Below the pieces are notes generated by a model, which did no database searches, had not been told where the DNA came from, and was given only the letters and a program-made list of their open reading frames with translations. The position numbers and the translations under genes are program-made. 64,000 bases of DNA from Phycisphaerae bacterium (lineage in GTDB: Bacteria > Planctomycetota > Phycisphaerae > Phycisphaerales > UBA1924): contig JAUIES010000001.1 of the NCBI GenBank assembly GCA_030429705.1, positions 1,488,001 through 1,552,000 of the forward strand, in the 5' to 3' direction. Positions within the stretch are counted from its first letter, which is position 1; every line of letters starts with the position of its first letter. Shown here one piece after another: positions 49,930 through 57,486 of this stretch.

Positions 49930-51432
49930 ATGTTTGATGCTGTACGCGTGAGTTCGAGTGGAAAACCAGACACGCTGGTTTTGGGTCAGTTTGCTGGCGA
50001 AAAACTGGACCGAGCGAGCAGCAAAAGAGATCCCGATGGATCGGTCAAATCGGCCTGCGCTCGCACCGAAGCCACCGGGTCGGTCGGATCGATCGTCGAA
50101 GCCCACCCTGATGCCGACTTTGATCGCGTGATCGTGGTCGGGTTGGGGTCAAAATCGGCATTCGGACCGGATGCGCTGCGTTCGGCTACTGCCGCGGTTG
50201 CTCGGCGACTGTCCGCTGTGAAATCCAGCAACGCCGAATTTGACCTGTCAGACCCACTCAAAAAAGGCAAAATACGCCCGGAAGAGGGTGGTTCGATTGT
50301 GGGTGAAACAATCGGTATTGCTTCGTGGGTGTGTGATTCATTTCGCGGAAAAGCGACCACCAATCCGAGTCGCGTGAAACTTGCGCTTCGGAGCAGTGAT
50401 GCCGGATTCACCAAGGGCATGAAGCGAGGTCTGGGAATCGCTGAAGGCGTGAATACCGCGCGAACACTCAGTCAGACACCCCCAAATGTGGCGACCCCAA
50501 CATGGATGGCATCGCAAGCCAAAGCCATGGGCCGCAAGACCGGGCTCAAAGTCACCGTCATCCAGGGCAAACGACTGGAAGACGAACGACTCGAAGGTCT
50601 CATCAATGTTGGCAAAGCAAGCGAGAACAAACCTTGTCTGATCCGTATCGAATATCGCCCCACCCGCGTCAAGAAGGGTGTCAAGCCCGCGGTCCTCATC
50701 GGTAAAACAATGACCTATGACTCCGGCGGGCTCAGTATCAAGGTGGGGGGCGGCATGCGCGGCATGAAACGCGACAAGGATGGCGGATGTGCTGTTTTTG
50801 GTGCGATGCAGGTCATCGCCAATGTCATCAAGCCAGACCGCCCGGTGATCGCATTGCTTGCTGCAGCCGAGAACTCGATCTCAGATGAAGCCTACCGCCC
50901 GGATGATGTGCTCACCTTCCGCAACGGCGTGACCGTCGAAGTCACCAATACCGACGCCGAAGGACGACTCGTTATGGCAGATGCACTGTGCTGGGCGCTC
51001 GACAAGGAAAACCCAGCATTCATGGTCGATATGGCAACGCTGACCGGGGGCGTGGTTGTCGCGCTTGGGAAGCCTTTTGCCGGCATGTGGTGTGACGACG
51101 ACAATCTGCGAGCTCGGGTCGAACAGGCCGGTCAGGCAACGGGAGATCGGGTCTGGCGTCTGCCTCACGACACGCAGTATCAAGACATGATGAAGTCGCC
51201 GATCGCCGACATCGTCAACTCGGCTCCGGTCCGCGAAGCCCATCCGATCCAGGGCGCTGCGTTCCTGCGTTACTTTGTCGATTATCCCATGAAAGACGGT
51301 GACAAGGCTTTCCCGTGGTGCCACATCGACATCGCCGGCACCCACGCCACCGACAGCGATCGGGGTCCATACATCCCTGGGCCGACTGGCTTCGGCGTTC
51401 GTCTCTTGGCTGAGTTGCTCGCAGCCGAATAA
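49930..51432 (+). CDS. pepA: Leucyl aminopeptidase (M17, cytosol aminopeptidase)
   Basis: A 500-residue two-metal aminopeptidase that trims N-terminal residues and, in E. coli, also acts as a DNA-binding accessory protein. The M17 signature NTDAEGRL is at 340-347. The metal and catalytic lysine region is VLIGKTMTYDSGGLSIK with Lys259 (the family has Lys in GKGxTxDSGG; here GKTMTYDSGG). The C-terminal domain holds GTHATDSDRGPYIPGPTGFG. GGGAGG serves as Shine-Dalgarno sequence. A repeat-containing terminator follows. Confidence 0.93.
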   Translation: MFDAVRVSSSGKPDTLVLGQFAGEKLDRASSKRDPDGSVKSACARTEATGSVGSIVEAHPDADFDRVIVVGLGSKSAFGPDALRSATAAVARRLSAVKSSNAEFDLSDPLKKGKIRPEEGGSIVGETIGIASWVCDSFRGKATTNPSRVKLALRSSDAGFTKGMKRGLGIAEGVNTARTLSQTPPNVATPTWMASQAKAMGRKTGLKVTVIQGKRLEDERLEGLINVGKASENKPCLIRIEYRPTRVKKGVKPAVLIGKTMTYDSGGLSIKVGGGMRGMKRDKDGGCAVFGAMQVIANVIKPDRPVIALLAAAENSISDEAYRPDDVLTFRNGVTVEVTNTDAEGRLVMADALCWALDKENPAFMVDMATLTGGVVVALGKPFAGMWCDDDNLRARVEQAGQATGDRVWRLPHDTQYQDMMKSPIADIVNSAPVREAHPIQGAAFLRYFVDYPMKDGDKAFPWCHIDIAGTHATDSDRGPYIPGPTGFGVRLLAELLAAE

Positions 51433-51460
51433 CGCACGATTGAAAGCACACAGTTCTTAC

Positions 51461-51489
51461 GAGCCCCGACCGTCAGGAAGGGGTTTTTT
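51461..51489 (+). terminator. Terminator-like copy of the CCCCGACCGT repeat after pepA
   Basis: CCCC and GGGG can pair around GACCGTCAGGAA, followed directly by six T residues, 28 bases after the pepA stop. The sequence differs at only 2 of 22 positions from the arm of the inverted repeat at 15067, so it belongs to the same repeat family. Confidence 0.6.
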
Positions 51490-51496
51490 CGAGTCT

Positions 51497-52690
51497 TCAA
51501 TGCGAACAGCAGTCCGACTTCGGCGGTTCCGTTTCGCACGCTCCACGCGCACACGCAGCGGTTTCTCGGCTGAACAGTTCGATGACCTTGATCGTCAATG
51601 ACCAACCCAGCAGAACAGAGAACGCGATCGCGCCGCCTGCAAACAACCACCCGACTTGTTCATGCTCAGCCATCGCTCCGGCTTCTGACAGGTGAACGAA
51701 CGAACTGAGAAACGCATCAAATGCCCAGCCCGCGAGCACCGCGACGACGGCAATGACAATCAGGTAGATCACGGTGGCGCGCACCCCAAGGTCCTTGATC
51801 GCCCAGGTGATCGTCGCAAGATTCGTCGCCGGCCCCGCCAGAAGCAGCACCAGCGCCGCGCCGGGGCTTAAACCTGCGAGGACCAACGTGTACGCCAATG
51901 GCGTCGAACTCGTCGCGCAGATATACAGAGGAATGCCCACGAGCAACATCAACAGCATGGGAACAAGCCCTGTGCCGATGTTCGATTCAATCCAACCTGT
52001 CGGAACGATCGCGGTAATCAACGCTGCCAGTACAAATCCAATCGTCAGCCAGACCGCAAGGTCGAGCGGCATTGTGACAAACCCGTGTCGCAAGCCCGCG
52101 CGAATGCGTTCGCCCCAGGTGCGCGGAGCAGCCGCGGATGTGGACGAACAGCATGACGATGTGACCGGTTCTTCCTTCGGCGTTGCACAGCCACACGACG
52201 GCGCTTCAGGTTGACTTGAGCAGCAACCCGCGATCGGGAGGGCCGTATCAGGTTTGGAAGCCTCGGCGACTCGGTCCCGCGAGCTTGTCAACTCGATGAG
52301 CATGCCCGCAATGAACGCAGTGAGGACAGCCACGACCGGGCGCACGAACGCGTACACCGGTCCGAACAAAGCCCATGTGAGCGGGATTGATTCTTCGCCG
52401 GTCTGAGGCGTCGAGATCGCAAATGCAGCCGAGGCCCCCCGACTCGCCCCGCCCCGCCGAAGTCCGGCCGCCACGGGAATCACGCTACACGAACACAACG
52501 GGAGCGGAATCCCGAGGAGACTGGCTTTGAAAATAGGCCAAGGCCCACGACCCGCCAGATGTCGCTCGAGAAATCCGCGCGGGACAATCGCATGCATTGC
52601 TCCGGCCATGGCAAACCCGATCATGAGCCACAGCCCGGACTCAAAGATCAACCCCCAGAACGCTGCCCACCATGCCTGCAAAAATGCCAT
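51497..52690 (-). CDS. SO_0444/YraQ-type metal efflux permease
   Basis: A 397-residue permease of the DUF318/ArsP superfamily with two inverted halves of about four or five helices each. The first half has PLPLCSCSVIPVAAGLRRGG followed by SAAFAISTPQTGEES, and the second has ICATSSTPLAYTLVLAGLSPGAA. Cys residues in the CSC motif probably handle a soft metal. The central loop has many cysteines (GCCSSQPEAPSCGCATP, VTSSCCSS), and the C-terminus ends ETEPPKSDCCSH, so it probably binds copper or zinc. The SO_0444 group is annotated as Cu/Zn efflux. Confidence 0.82.
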   Translation of the reverse strand: MAFLQAWWAAFWGLIFESGLWLMIGFAMAGAMHAIVPRGFLERHLAGRGPWPIFKASLLGIPLPLCSCSVIPVAAGLRRGGASRGASAAFAISTPQTGEESIPLTWALFGPVYAFVRPVVAVLTAFIAGMLIELTSSRDRVAEASKPDTALPIAGCCSSQPEAPSCGCATPKEEPVTSSCCSSTSAAAPRTWGERIRAGLRHGFVTMPLDLAVWLTIGFVLAALITAIVPTGWIESNIGTGLVPMLLMLLVGIPLYICATSSTPLAYTLVLAGLSPGAALVLLLAGPATNLATITWAIKDLGVRATVIYLIVIAVVAVLAGWAFDAFLSSFVHLSEAGAMAEHEQVGWLFAGGAIAFSVLLGWSLTIKVIELFSRETAACARGACETEPPKSDCCSH

Positions 52691-52782
52691 GGTTTACTGT
52701 ATGGGCATCAGGTGACGGCCGCAGCGTGCCCGGGCACGGTCGGCGTTCTACCATGATCTCCACAGCCGGAGGACCGCGACGC

Positions 52783-54072
52783 ATGCCTTTCACGCTCAAG
52801 CCAGAAGATGGACTCACGGTTGATGCCGACACCATCGACTACATCAAGGAACATGTTGATACCGGCGATCGGTGGGTGCTCAACTTCGGCCCCCAGCACC
52901 CCGCGACCCACACCACGCTGCGGCTCGTCCTCGAACTCGACGGCGAACGCGTTGCCCGGTGTACACCTCACATCGGGTACCTCCATTCCGGATTCGAAAA
53001 ACTCGGTGAACACCTCGACTACAACCAGTATGTCGCCATCGTCAGCCGAATGAACTATCTGTCGCCGATCTCCAACGACATCTGCTGGCATCACGCGGTC
53101 GAAACACTCTTCGGCATCGAGATTACACCACGATGCAAGGTGCTCCGCACAATCATGGCAGAACTCGGGCGAATCCAGGATCACCTGCTCTGTTGCGGGG
53201 CGGCCGCCCTCGACCTGGGCGCGTTCACCGGTTTCCTCTATGTGTTTAACCCGCGCGAAAAAATCTACGACATCTGCGATTTCATCTCCGGCCAGCGATT
53301 CCACCCCGACTGGACCCGTGTCGGCGGCGCGATGCAGGACCTGCCTGATGAAGAAACCTTCAAGCGGCTGGTGAAAAACTTCATTCATGATGACCTGCCG
53401 ACGGCGATCAAAGATCTTGAAACGCTTGTCAATCGCAACCGCATCTTCCTCGACCGCACTCAGGGCGTGGGCGTGCTGACCCATGACGAAGCGATTGCGT
53501 GGAGTGCGACCGGCCCGATCGCCCGTGCCTCTGGCGTGCGGCGTGACCTCCGCAAGGATGAGCCTTACCTGTGCTATGCCGACAACTGGGACGGTCAGGG
53601 GGCGGAGGCTGTCAAGTTCAGCGTGCCTATTGCTTCTGACGGCGATGTCTATGCCCGATTCCTCGTGCGTCTCGAAGAGATCAAGCAGGCGATCAAAATC
53701 ATCGACCAGTTGATCGACAACATTCCATCCGGTCCGATTGATGTGTTCAGTGATTCGAAGATGGTCAAGCCACCCAAGAGCGATGTCTATGGCTCAATCG
53801 AAGGGCTGATTCAACACTTTGAACTCATCATGTCCAATCGAGGCTGGGAGCCACCAGTCGCAGAGGCCTATGGCGCCAACGAAACCGCCAACGGCGAACT
53901 CGGGTACTTTGTCGTCTCCGACGGCGGCCCGCGCGCCTGGCGCGTCAAGACCCGCCCGCCGAGTTTCATCAACTACCAACTCATGCCGAAACTCATCGAA
54001 GGGCACATGCTCGCCGACATCGTCGCGGTGTTGGGTTCGCTCAACATCGTGGCGGCGGAACTGGACCGGTAG
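52783..54072 (+). CDS. nuoD: NADH-quinone oxidoreductase subunit D (49 kDa)
   Basis: A 429-residue core subunit of respiratory complex I that forms part of the quinone pocket. The opening NFGPQHPATHTTLRLVLELD is the NuoD signature, and the family's HIGYLHSGFEKLGEHLDYNQ and the C-terminal DIVAVLGSLNIVAAELDR are intact. No other nuo gene is in the window, so the complex must be assembled from another locus. Start 52783 has GGAGG with a 10-base spacing and gives the normal length; ATG 52753 and ATG 52672 are upstream in-frame alternatives. It is divergent from the metal permease. Confidence 0.93.
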   Translation: MPFTLKPEDGLTVDADTIDYIKEHVDTGDRWVLNFGPQHPATHTTLRLVLELDGERVARCTPHIGYLHSGFEKLGEHLDYNQYVAIVSRMNYLSPISNDICWHHAVETLFGIEITPRCKVLRTIMAELGRIQDHLLCCGAAALDLGAFTGFLYVFNPREKIYDICDFISGQRFHPDWTRVGGAMQDLPDEETFKRLVKNFIHDDLPTAIKDLETLVNRNRIFLDRTQGVGVLTHDEAIAWSATGPIARASGVRRDLRKDEPYLCYADNWDGQGAEAVKFSVPIASDGDVYARFLVRLEEIKQAIKIIDQLIDNIPSGPIDVFSDSKMVKPPKSDVYGSIEGLIQHFELIMSNRGWEPPVAEAYGANETANGELGYFVVSDGGPRAWRVKTRPPSFINYQLMPKLIEGHMLADIVAVLGSLNIVAAELDR

Positions 54073-54118
54073 TCTGACAGGCTGAGCGGTCGCACTCGTC
54101 GATCGGCTGCGGCTCGTG

Positions 54119-54124
54119 TACACT
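54119..54124 (+). promoter_or_regulatory. -10 element of the small lipoprotein gene (leaderless type)
   Basis: TACACT lies 6 bases before ATG 54131. It rules against the in-frame GTG at 54116, which lies upstream of the hexamer. Confidence 0.6.
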
Positions 54125-54130
54125 CGGTGC

Positions 54131-54505
54131 ATGCAACGAATTGCCACTGTCCTGTTACTCTTCTCCCTGCTCATCCTTCCCGCCTGCGGCAAGCGATCGG
54201 TGACCGTCCGCAACGGCCTCGACCGACCGATTGTGGTTCGACTGTCGCACGATGCATTCCTCTCAGGTGACCGCACGCTCGACCAGGCACAGATTGCGCC
54301 ATACGAGTCTCAGTCCTTCGGCCCGTTTGAAGATGTGCCAGCGCTCGAACCGATCGATGTCGAAATCAGCCTGGTCCGTAGTATGGGCGACCTGCCTCAG
54401 AAACATCGGGTCGATAAGAAGAATGTCAGCCTCGTGGTCGAGCCGTCCGTTCTTGAATCGTGGACGGGATTCGTCGTTCGGCGTGACGACCGACGATTCA
54501 AGTAG
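54131..54505 (+). CDS. Small lipoprotein of unknown function
   Basis: A 124-residue exported protein. The N-terminus MQRIATVLLLFSLLILPACG is a clear lipoprotein signal with lipobox LPAC and Cys19. The mature domain is a short beta-rich unit (VTVRNGLDRPIVVRLSHDAF) of about 100 residues with no cysteines. I do not recognise a family. The last 8 bases overlap the end of the convergent gene. Confidence 0.72.
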   Translation: MQRIATVLLLFSLLILPACGKRSVTVRNGLDRPIVVRLSHDAFLSGDRTLDQAQIAPYESQSFGPFEDVPALEPIDVEISLVRSMGDLPQKHRVDKKNVSLVVEPSVLESWTGFVVRRDDRRFK

Positions 54506-55223
54506 CCCGAGACCCAGCCGCATGACCACCGGGTGGGGGAGCAAGATCGACAAATAGTTCCTGCGGCACCATGTCGAGCAACCGACCCGGAGCCAGAAGA
54601 TGGTCGCGGATGAACTGTGGCCTCGTCGCCTTGCCGCGCACGCTCAACCGAACCCACCCGCCTCCGATGGCCCATGACTCCCCCTTCGGGGCTTGTTCGA
54701 GCATCGCCTGTATCTCAGGAGTCAGTAGAAGCAACCCATGATCGGCGTGGTTCGTCGTGACACGCCATCGACGATTGAACACCGGCGATTCGAGTTCGAG
54801 GTCGTTTTTGCCCAATGCCTCGGCGATGCGGTGAAACACATTCTCGGGTTTTAACTCCACCAAGGGCCAATGCAATGGACAACGGCATGCAAAACACAGG
54901 TGCACGATGGTCGCTGTCGATTGACCAGTGCTCACCGTGTACGAGTGCTTGATGGCGATGACTGATCGGCCTTCGAGTTCACCCGTGGCGATCCATGCAA
55001 TCTTTTTCGAGCCGTACTTGAGTTGACTGAACGCTGCAAATGCTGGCCACACCGCGTCTTTTTGTAACTGATCCGGGTCGCGATCAAGGTGTAGTCCCGA
55101 GTCGATAAACTGAGCATCGACCACAGCCTTCTTCTTCTTGGTTGACGCGATCGCAGCCAGAATGATCGAGCCGATGACCAGGACCGCCACCAGCGCGAGT
55201 CCAAAGATGCCCAACGCCTTCAT
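54498..55223 (-). CDS. Membrane-anchored protein of unknown function, downstream of kdsA
   Basis: A 241-residue protein with one N-terminal membrane helix (GIFGLALVAVLVIGSIILAA) and a 200-residue soluble part. That part has a CxC pair (FACRCPLHWPLVEL) and a mostly mixed alpha/beta pattern, with no recognised motif. ATG 55223 shares one base with the kdsA stop codon and has GGGAG upstream, so the two are coupled. TTG 55226 is the only upstream alternative. Confidence 0.65.
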   Translation of the reverse strand: MKALGIFGLALVAVLVIGSIILAAIASTKKKKAVVDAQFIDSGLHLDRDPDQLQKDAVWPAFAAFSQLKYGSKKIAWIATGELEGRSVIAIKHSYTVSTGQSTATIVHLCFACRCPLHWPLVELKPENVFHRIAEALGKNDLELESPVFNRRWRVTTNHADHGLLLLTPEIQAMLEQAPKGESWAIGGGWVRLSVRGKATRPQFIRDHLLAPGRLLDMVPQELFVDLAPPPGGHAAGSRAT

Positions 55224-56101
55224 CAAGGCCGATCTCCCGTATCAATCTCTGACAATGCTGTCCGAATCGTTGCAACTTCGTCCAAGACGAGCTCGGCGTG
55301 ATCAATCGTCAGTTGCGTCGCCCCGTCGCTCAGTGCTTCCGCCGGATTCGGATGGGCTTCGATGAACAACGCATGGACACCGATCGCTGCAGCCGCACGA
55401 GCAAGCAAAGCAGCACGGTCCGGTCGCCCCCCTGTCTGTTCACCAGAGCCTGGTAACTGCGTTGAGTGCGTCACATCAAAGCACACCGGCGGGCTCCCGG
55501 ATTTTGAGAAAGCCGAGCAATCGAGATCCATCAAATCACCGATGCCGATGAAGTCATTCACCAATCGGTGATACCCGAAAAAAGTACCCCGTTCGGTAAG
55601 CATGGTGTTTTCGCACCCGGCTTCCGCGAGTTTGCGGATCGGCCCGGCCATCTCACGCGGGCTTAAAAACTGCCCTTTCTTGACATTCACACTGCGATGA
55701 GACTGCTTGGCAGCGACCCCGGCGGCTACCAAAAGGTCAGTCTGCCTGCACAGAAACGCCGGAATCTGCAGCATGTCGACGACTTCAGCCACAGATTGCG
55801 CTTGTGAAGCATCATGCAGATCAGTCGTCAATGGAACACCAAGTTCGCGACCAACACGCTCGAGGGTCGCAAGGCCATCCGCCATGCCCGGTCCACGAGC
55901 AGACCGCACGCTCGAACGATTTGCCTTGTCAAACGACGCTTTGAAAACAAACGGCAGCCCGAGCGACCGGCACTTGTCCCGCAGCCTTTCACCGACTTGC
56001 ATCGACAAATCAAACGACTCAAGAGTGCAAGGCCCGGCGATGATTGCGAGCGGCTCGCCTTGACCGATAACAACGGGGCCGACTTGGCAGATTCGGTTCA
56101 T
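55223..56101 (-). CDS. kdsA: 3-deoxy-8-phosphooctulonate synthase
   Basis: Condenses arabinose-5-phosphate and phosphoenolpyruvate to Kdo-8-phosphate for lipopolysaccharide. The 292 residues match the family: LAIIAGPCTLESFDLSMQVG, FKASFDKANRSSVRSARGPG, TDLHDASQAQSVAEVVDMLQ, LCRQTDLLVAAGVAAKQ and TERGTFFGYHRLVND. The Cys in AGPC marks the metal-dependent type, which uses a Cys-His-Glu-Asp site. Other kds or lpx genes are not in the window. TACCCT lies 6 bases before the ATG. Confidence 0.92.
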   Translation of the reverse strand: MNRICQVGPVVIGQGEPLAIIAGPCTLESFDLSMQVGERLRDKCRSLGLPFVFKASFDKANRSSVRSARGPGMADGLATLERVGRELGVPLTTDLHDASQAQSVAEVVDMLQIPAFLCRQTDLLVAAGVAAKQSHRSVNVKKGQFLSPREMAGPIRKLAEAGCENTMLTERGTFFGYHRLVNDFIGIGDLMDLDCSAFSKSGSPPVCFDVTHSTQLPGSGEQTGGRPDRAALLARAAAAIGVHALFIEAHPNPAEALSDGATQLTIDHAELVLDEVATIRTALSEIDTGDRP

Positions 56102-56107
56102 GCATCA

Positions 56108-56113
56108 AGGGTA
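56108..56113 (-). promoter_or_regulatory. -10 element of kdsA (leaderless type)
   Basis: Minus-strand TACCCT lies 6 bases before ATG 56101. It is a weaker hexamer than TACACT but has the same spacing. Confidence 0.4.
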
Positions 56114-56135
56114 GCCTGGCGCAGCGACAAATCGC

Positions 56136-57440
56136 TCAGGGGCAACCGGCTGCAAACTCGGCAAGGAACTGCTGGACATCGAAGAAATCGAGCAAGGTGT
56201 CACCCGTGAAGTCAGCCAACAGGTTCCCCTGAGCGAACAACTGAAGGAATGTCTGGACATCAAAGAAATCGAGCACGCCATCGTCGACGAGATCCGGCGG
56301 ACACGCCAACATCCCGGGGTCCCACACGCGAACAGTCTCGGGCGTGATGCCGGTGGTCTCGACCGGTGTCGGTGTGATTGGCGTGAGCGCACCGGTTTCA
56401 AAGTTGATCGCGAGCGAATACAGCCCTCGCAACCCATCGCCAGAGGTCGATTCATCCGTGACGAACAGATAGTCGCCCCACGCAGCCGAGCCGCCCAGCG
56501 TGCCCTGCGAACCGACATCAAAGTGCTGACCGGTCGATGTCGGCGCTGCCGTCTCGGGGTCAAGAAAGAACGACCAAAGTGTGGCGTCGGTTCCGTGTTC
56601 GACGAACAACAACGAGCCGTTCGGGTGAACAGAAAAACCCTTGGGAGAATTGCCGGGCGATGTGTACGGGTTGTTCGCGTCGCTCGTCATGAAACCGTCA
56701 GCGTCGAGCGAGAACATGTTGACCGCGTGTCGGCCGGAGCTGATCCCGCCCGCTGCATACAACGCCTTTCCACCCGGTTCGACTGCGAGACTCAGCGGAT
56801 ATGAGCCCAGCGAGATTGTCTGGAGTTGGGAAACGCCGCCACTGAGGTCGACAGAAAATGCGTAGATGACATTCGCGGTCAGCGACTCGTTGACATAGAG
56901 GATGCGCTGATTGGGATTGCGAGCGATACTCGTCGCAAACTCGCCGCAGAAAATACGATCCACTTCTGTCAGTGATGCAAGCCCTTCGTCAAATCGAAAA
57001 ATCACGAGTTCATTGGTCGCAAACACTTCGGTCTGCAGCACCGCCAGGTATTCGTCATTAACCCACTCGACCGCAAATGTCGTTTGCGGCAGCACAAGTT
57101 GCGTAACGATGGACATGGTGCCATCGGTGGCGACTTCGAGAACTGACACATAATCGCCGCTGAAACTACCGGTTGCATGTCCTGTCGCCAGGTATCTGCC
57201 GTTGGGTGATACATCGAGCGAGATCGTGTTGGTGCCGGGGTTGTCTTCGCTGGTGCTGCCGCGCGCACCAGTGATAAGTTTGTCGATAAAGACGGGTGTG
57301 CCATCGGTGTCGATGTTGAAACTCGACACGCTTCCTTCGAGGTTGCCGTTGTTGGCAACAAACACAGTCGGACCGGTCGACTGTGCATGAGCAAGCGTTG
57401 AAAGAACGGTCATGACGAACACTGTTGGGACGAAACGCAT
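56136..57440 (-). CDS. Secreted lactonase-like beta-propeller with dockerin-like C-terminus
   Basis: A 434-residue exported protein. Signal peptide VPTVFVMTVLSTLAHAQ. The body is a YVTN/lactonase-like propeller with phrases such as VFVANNGNLEGSVSSFNIDT, LDVSPNGRYLATGHATGSF, LAVEPGGKALYAAGGISSG and FSVHPNGSLLFVEHGTDAT. The last 54 residues are two EF-hand-like units (DLVDDGVLDFFDVQTF and DFTGDTLLDFFDVQQF) ending AGCP, as in the other two dockerin-type proteins. GGAGG lies 6 bases before ATG 57440, deciding the start against a frame open 40 codons upstream. Enzymatic activity is uncertain. Confidence 0.84.
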   Translation of the reverse strand: MRFVPTVFVMTVLSTLAHAQSTGPTVFVANNGNLEGSVSSFNIDTDGTPVFIDKLITGARGSTSEDNPGTNTISLDVSPNGRYLATGHATGSFSGDYVSVLEVATDGTMSIVTQLVLPQTTFAVEWVNDEYLAVLQTEVFATNELVIFRFDEGLASLTEVDRIFCGEFATSIARNPNQRILYVNESLTANVIYAFSVDLSGGVSQLQTISLGSYPLSLAVEPGGKALYAAGGISSGRHAVNMFSLDADGFMTSDANNPYTSPGNSPKGFSVHPNGSLLFVEHGTDATLWSFFLDPETAAPTSTGQHFDVGSQGTLGGSAAWGDYLFVTDESTSGDGLRGLYSLAINFETGALTPITPTPVETTGITPETVRVWDPGMLACPPDLVDDGVLDFFDVQTFLQLFAQGNLLADFTGDTLLDFFDVQQFLAEFAAGCP

Positions 57441-57486
57441 GAGAAATCCTCCGTGTCGTATAGCCTGACAGAATGTCGGTAGAAAA

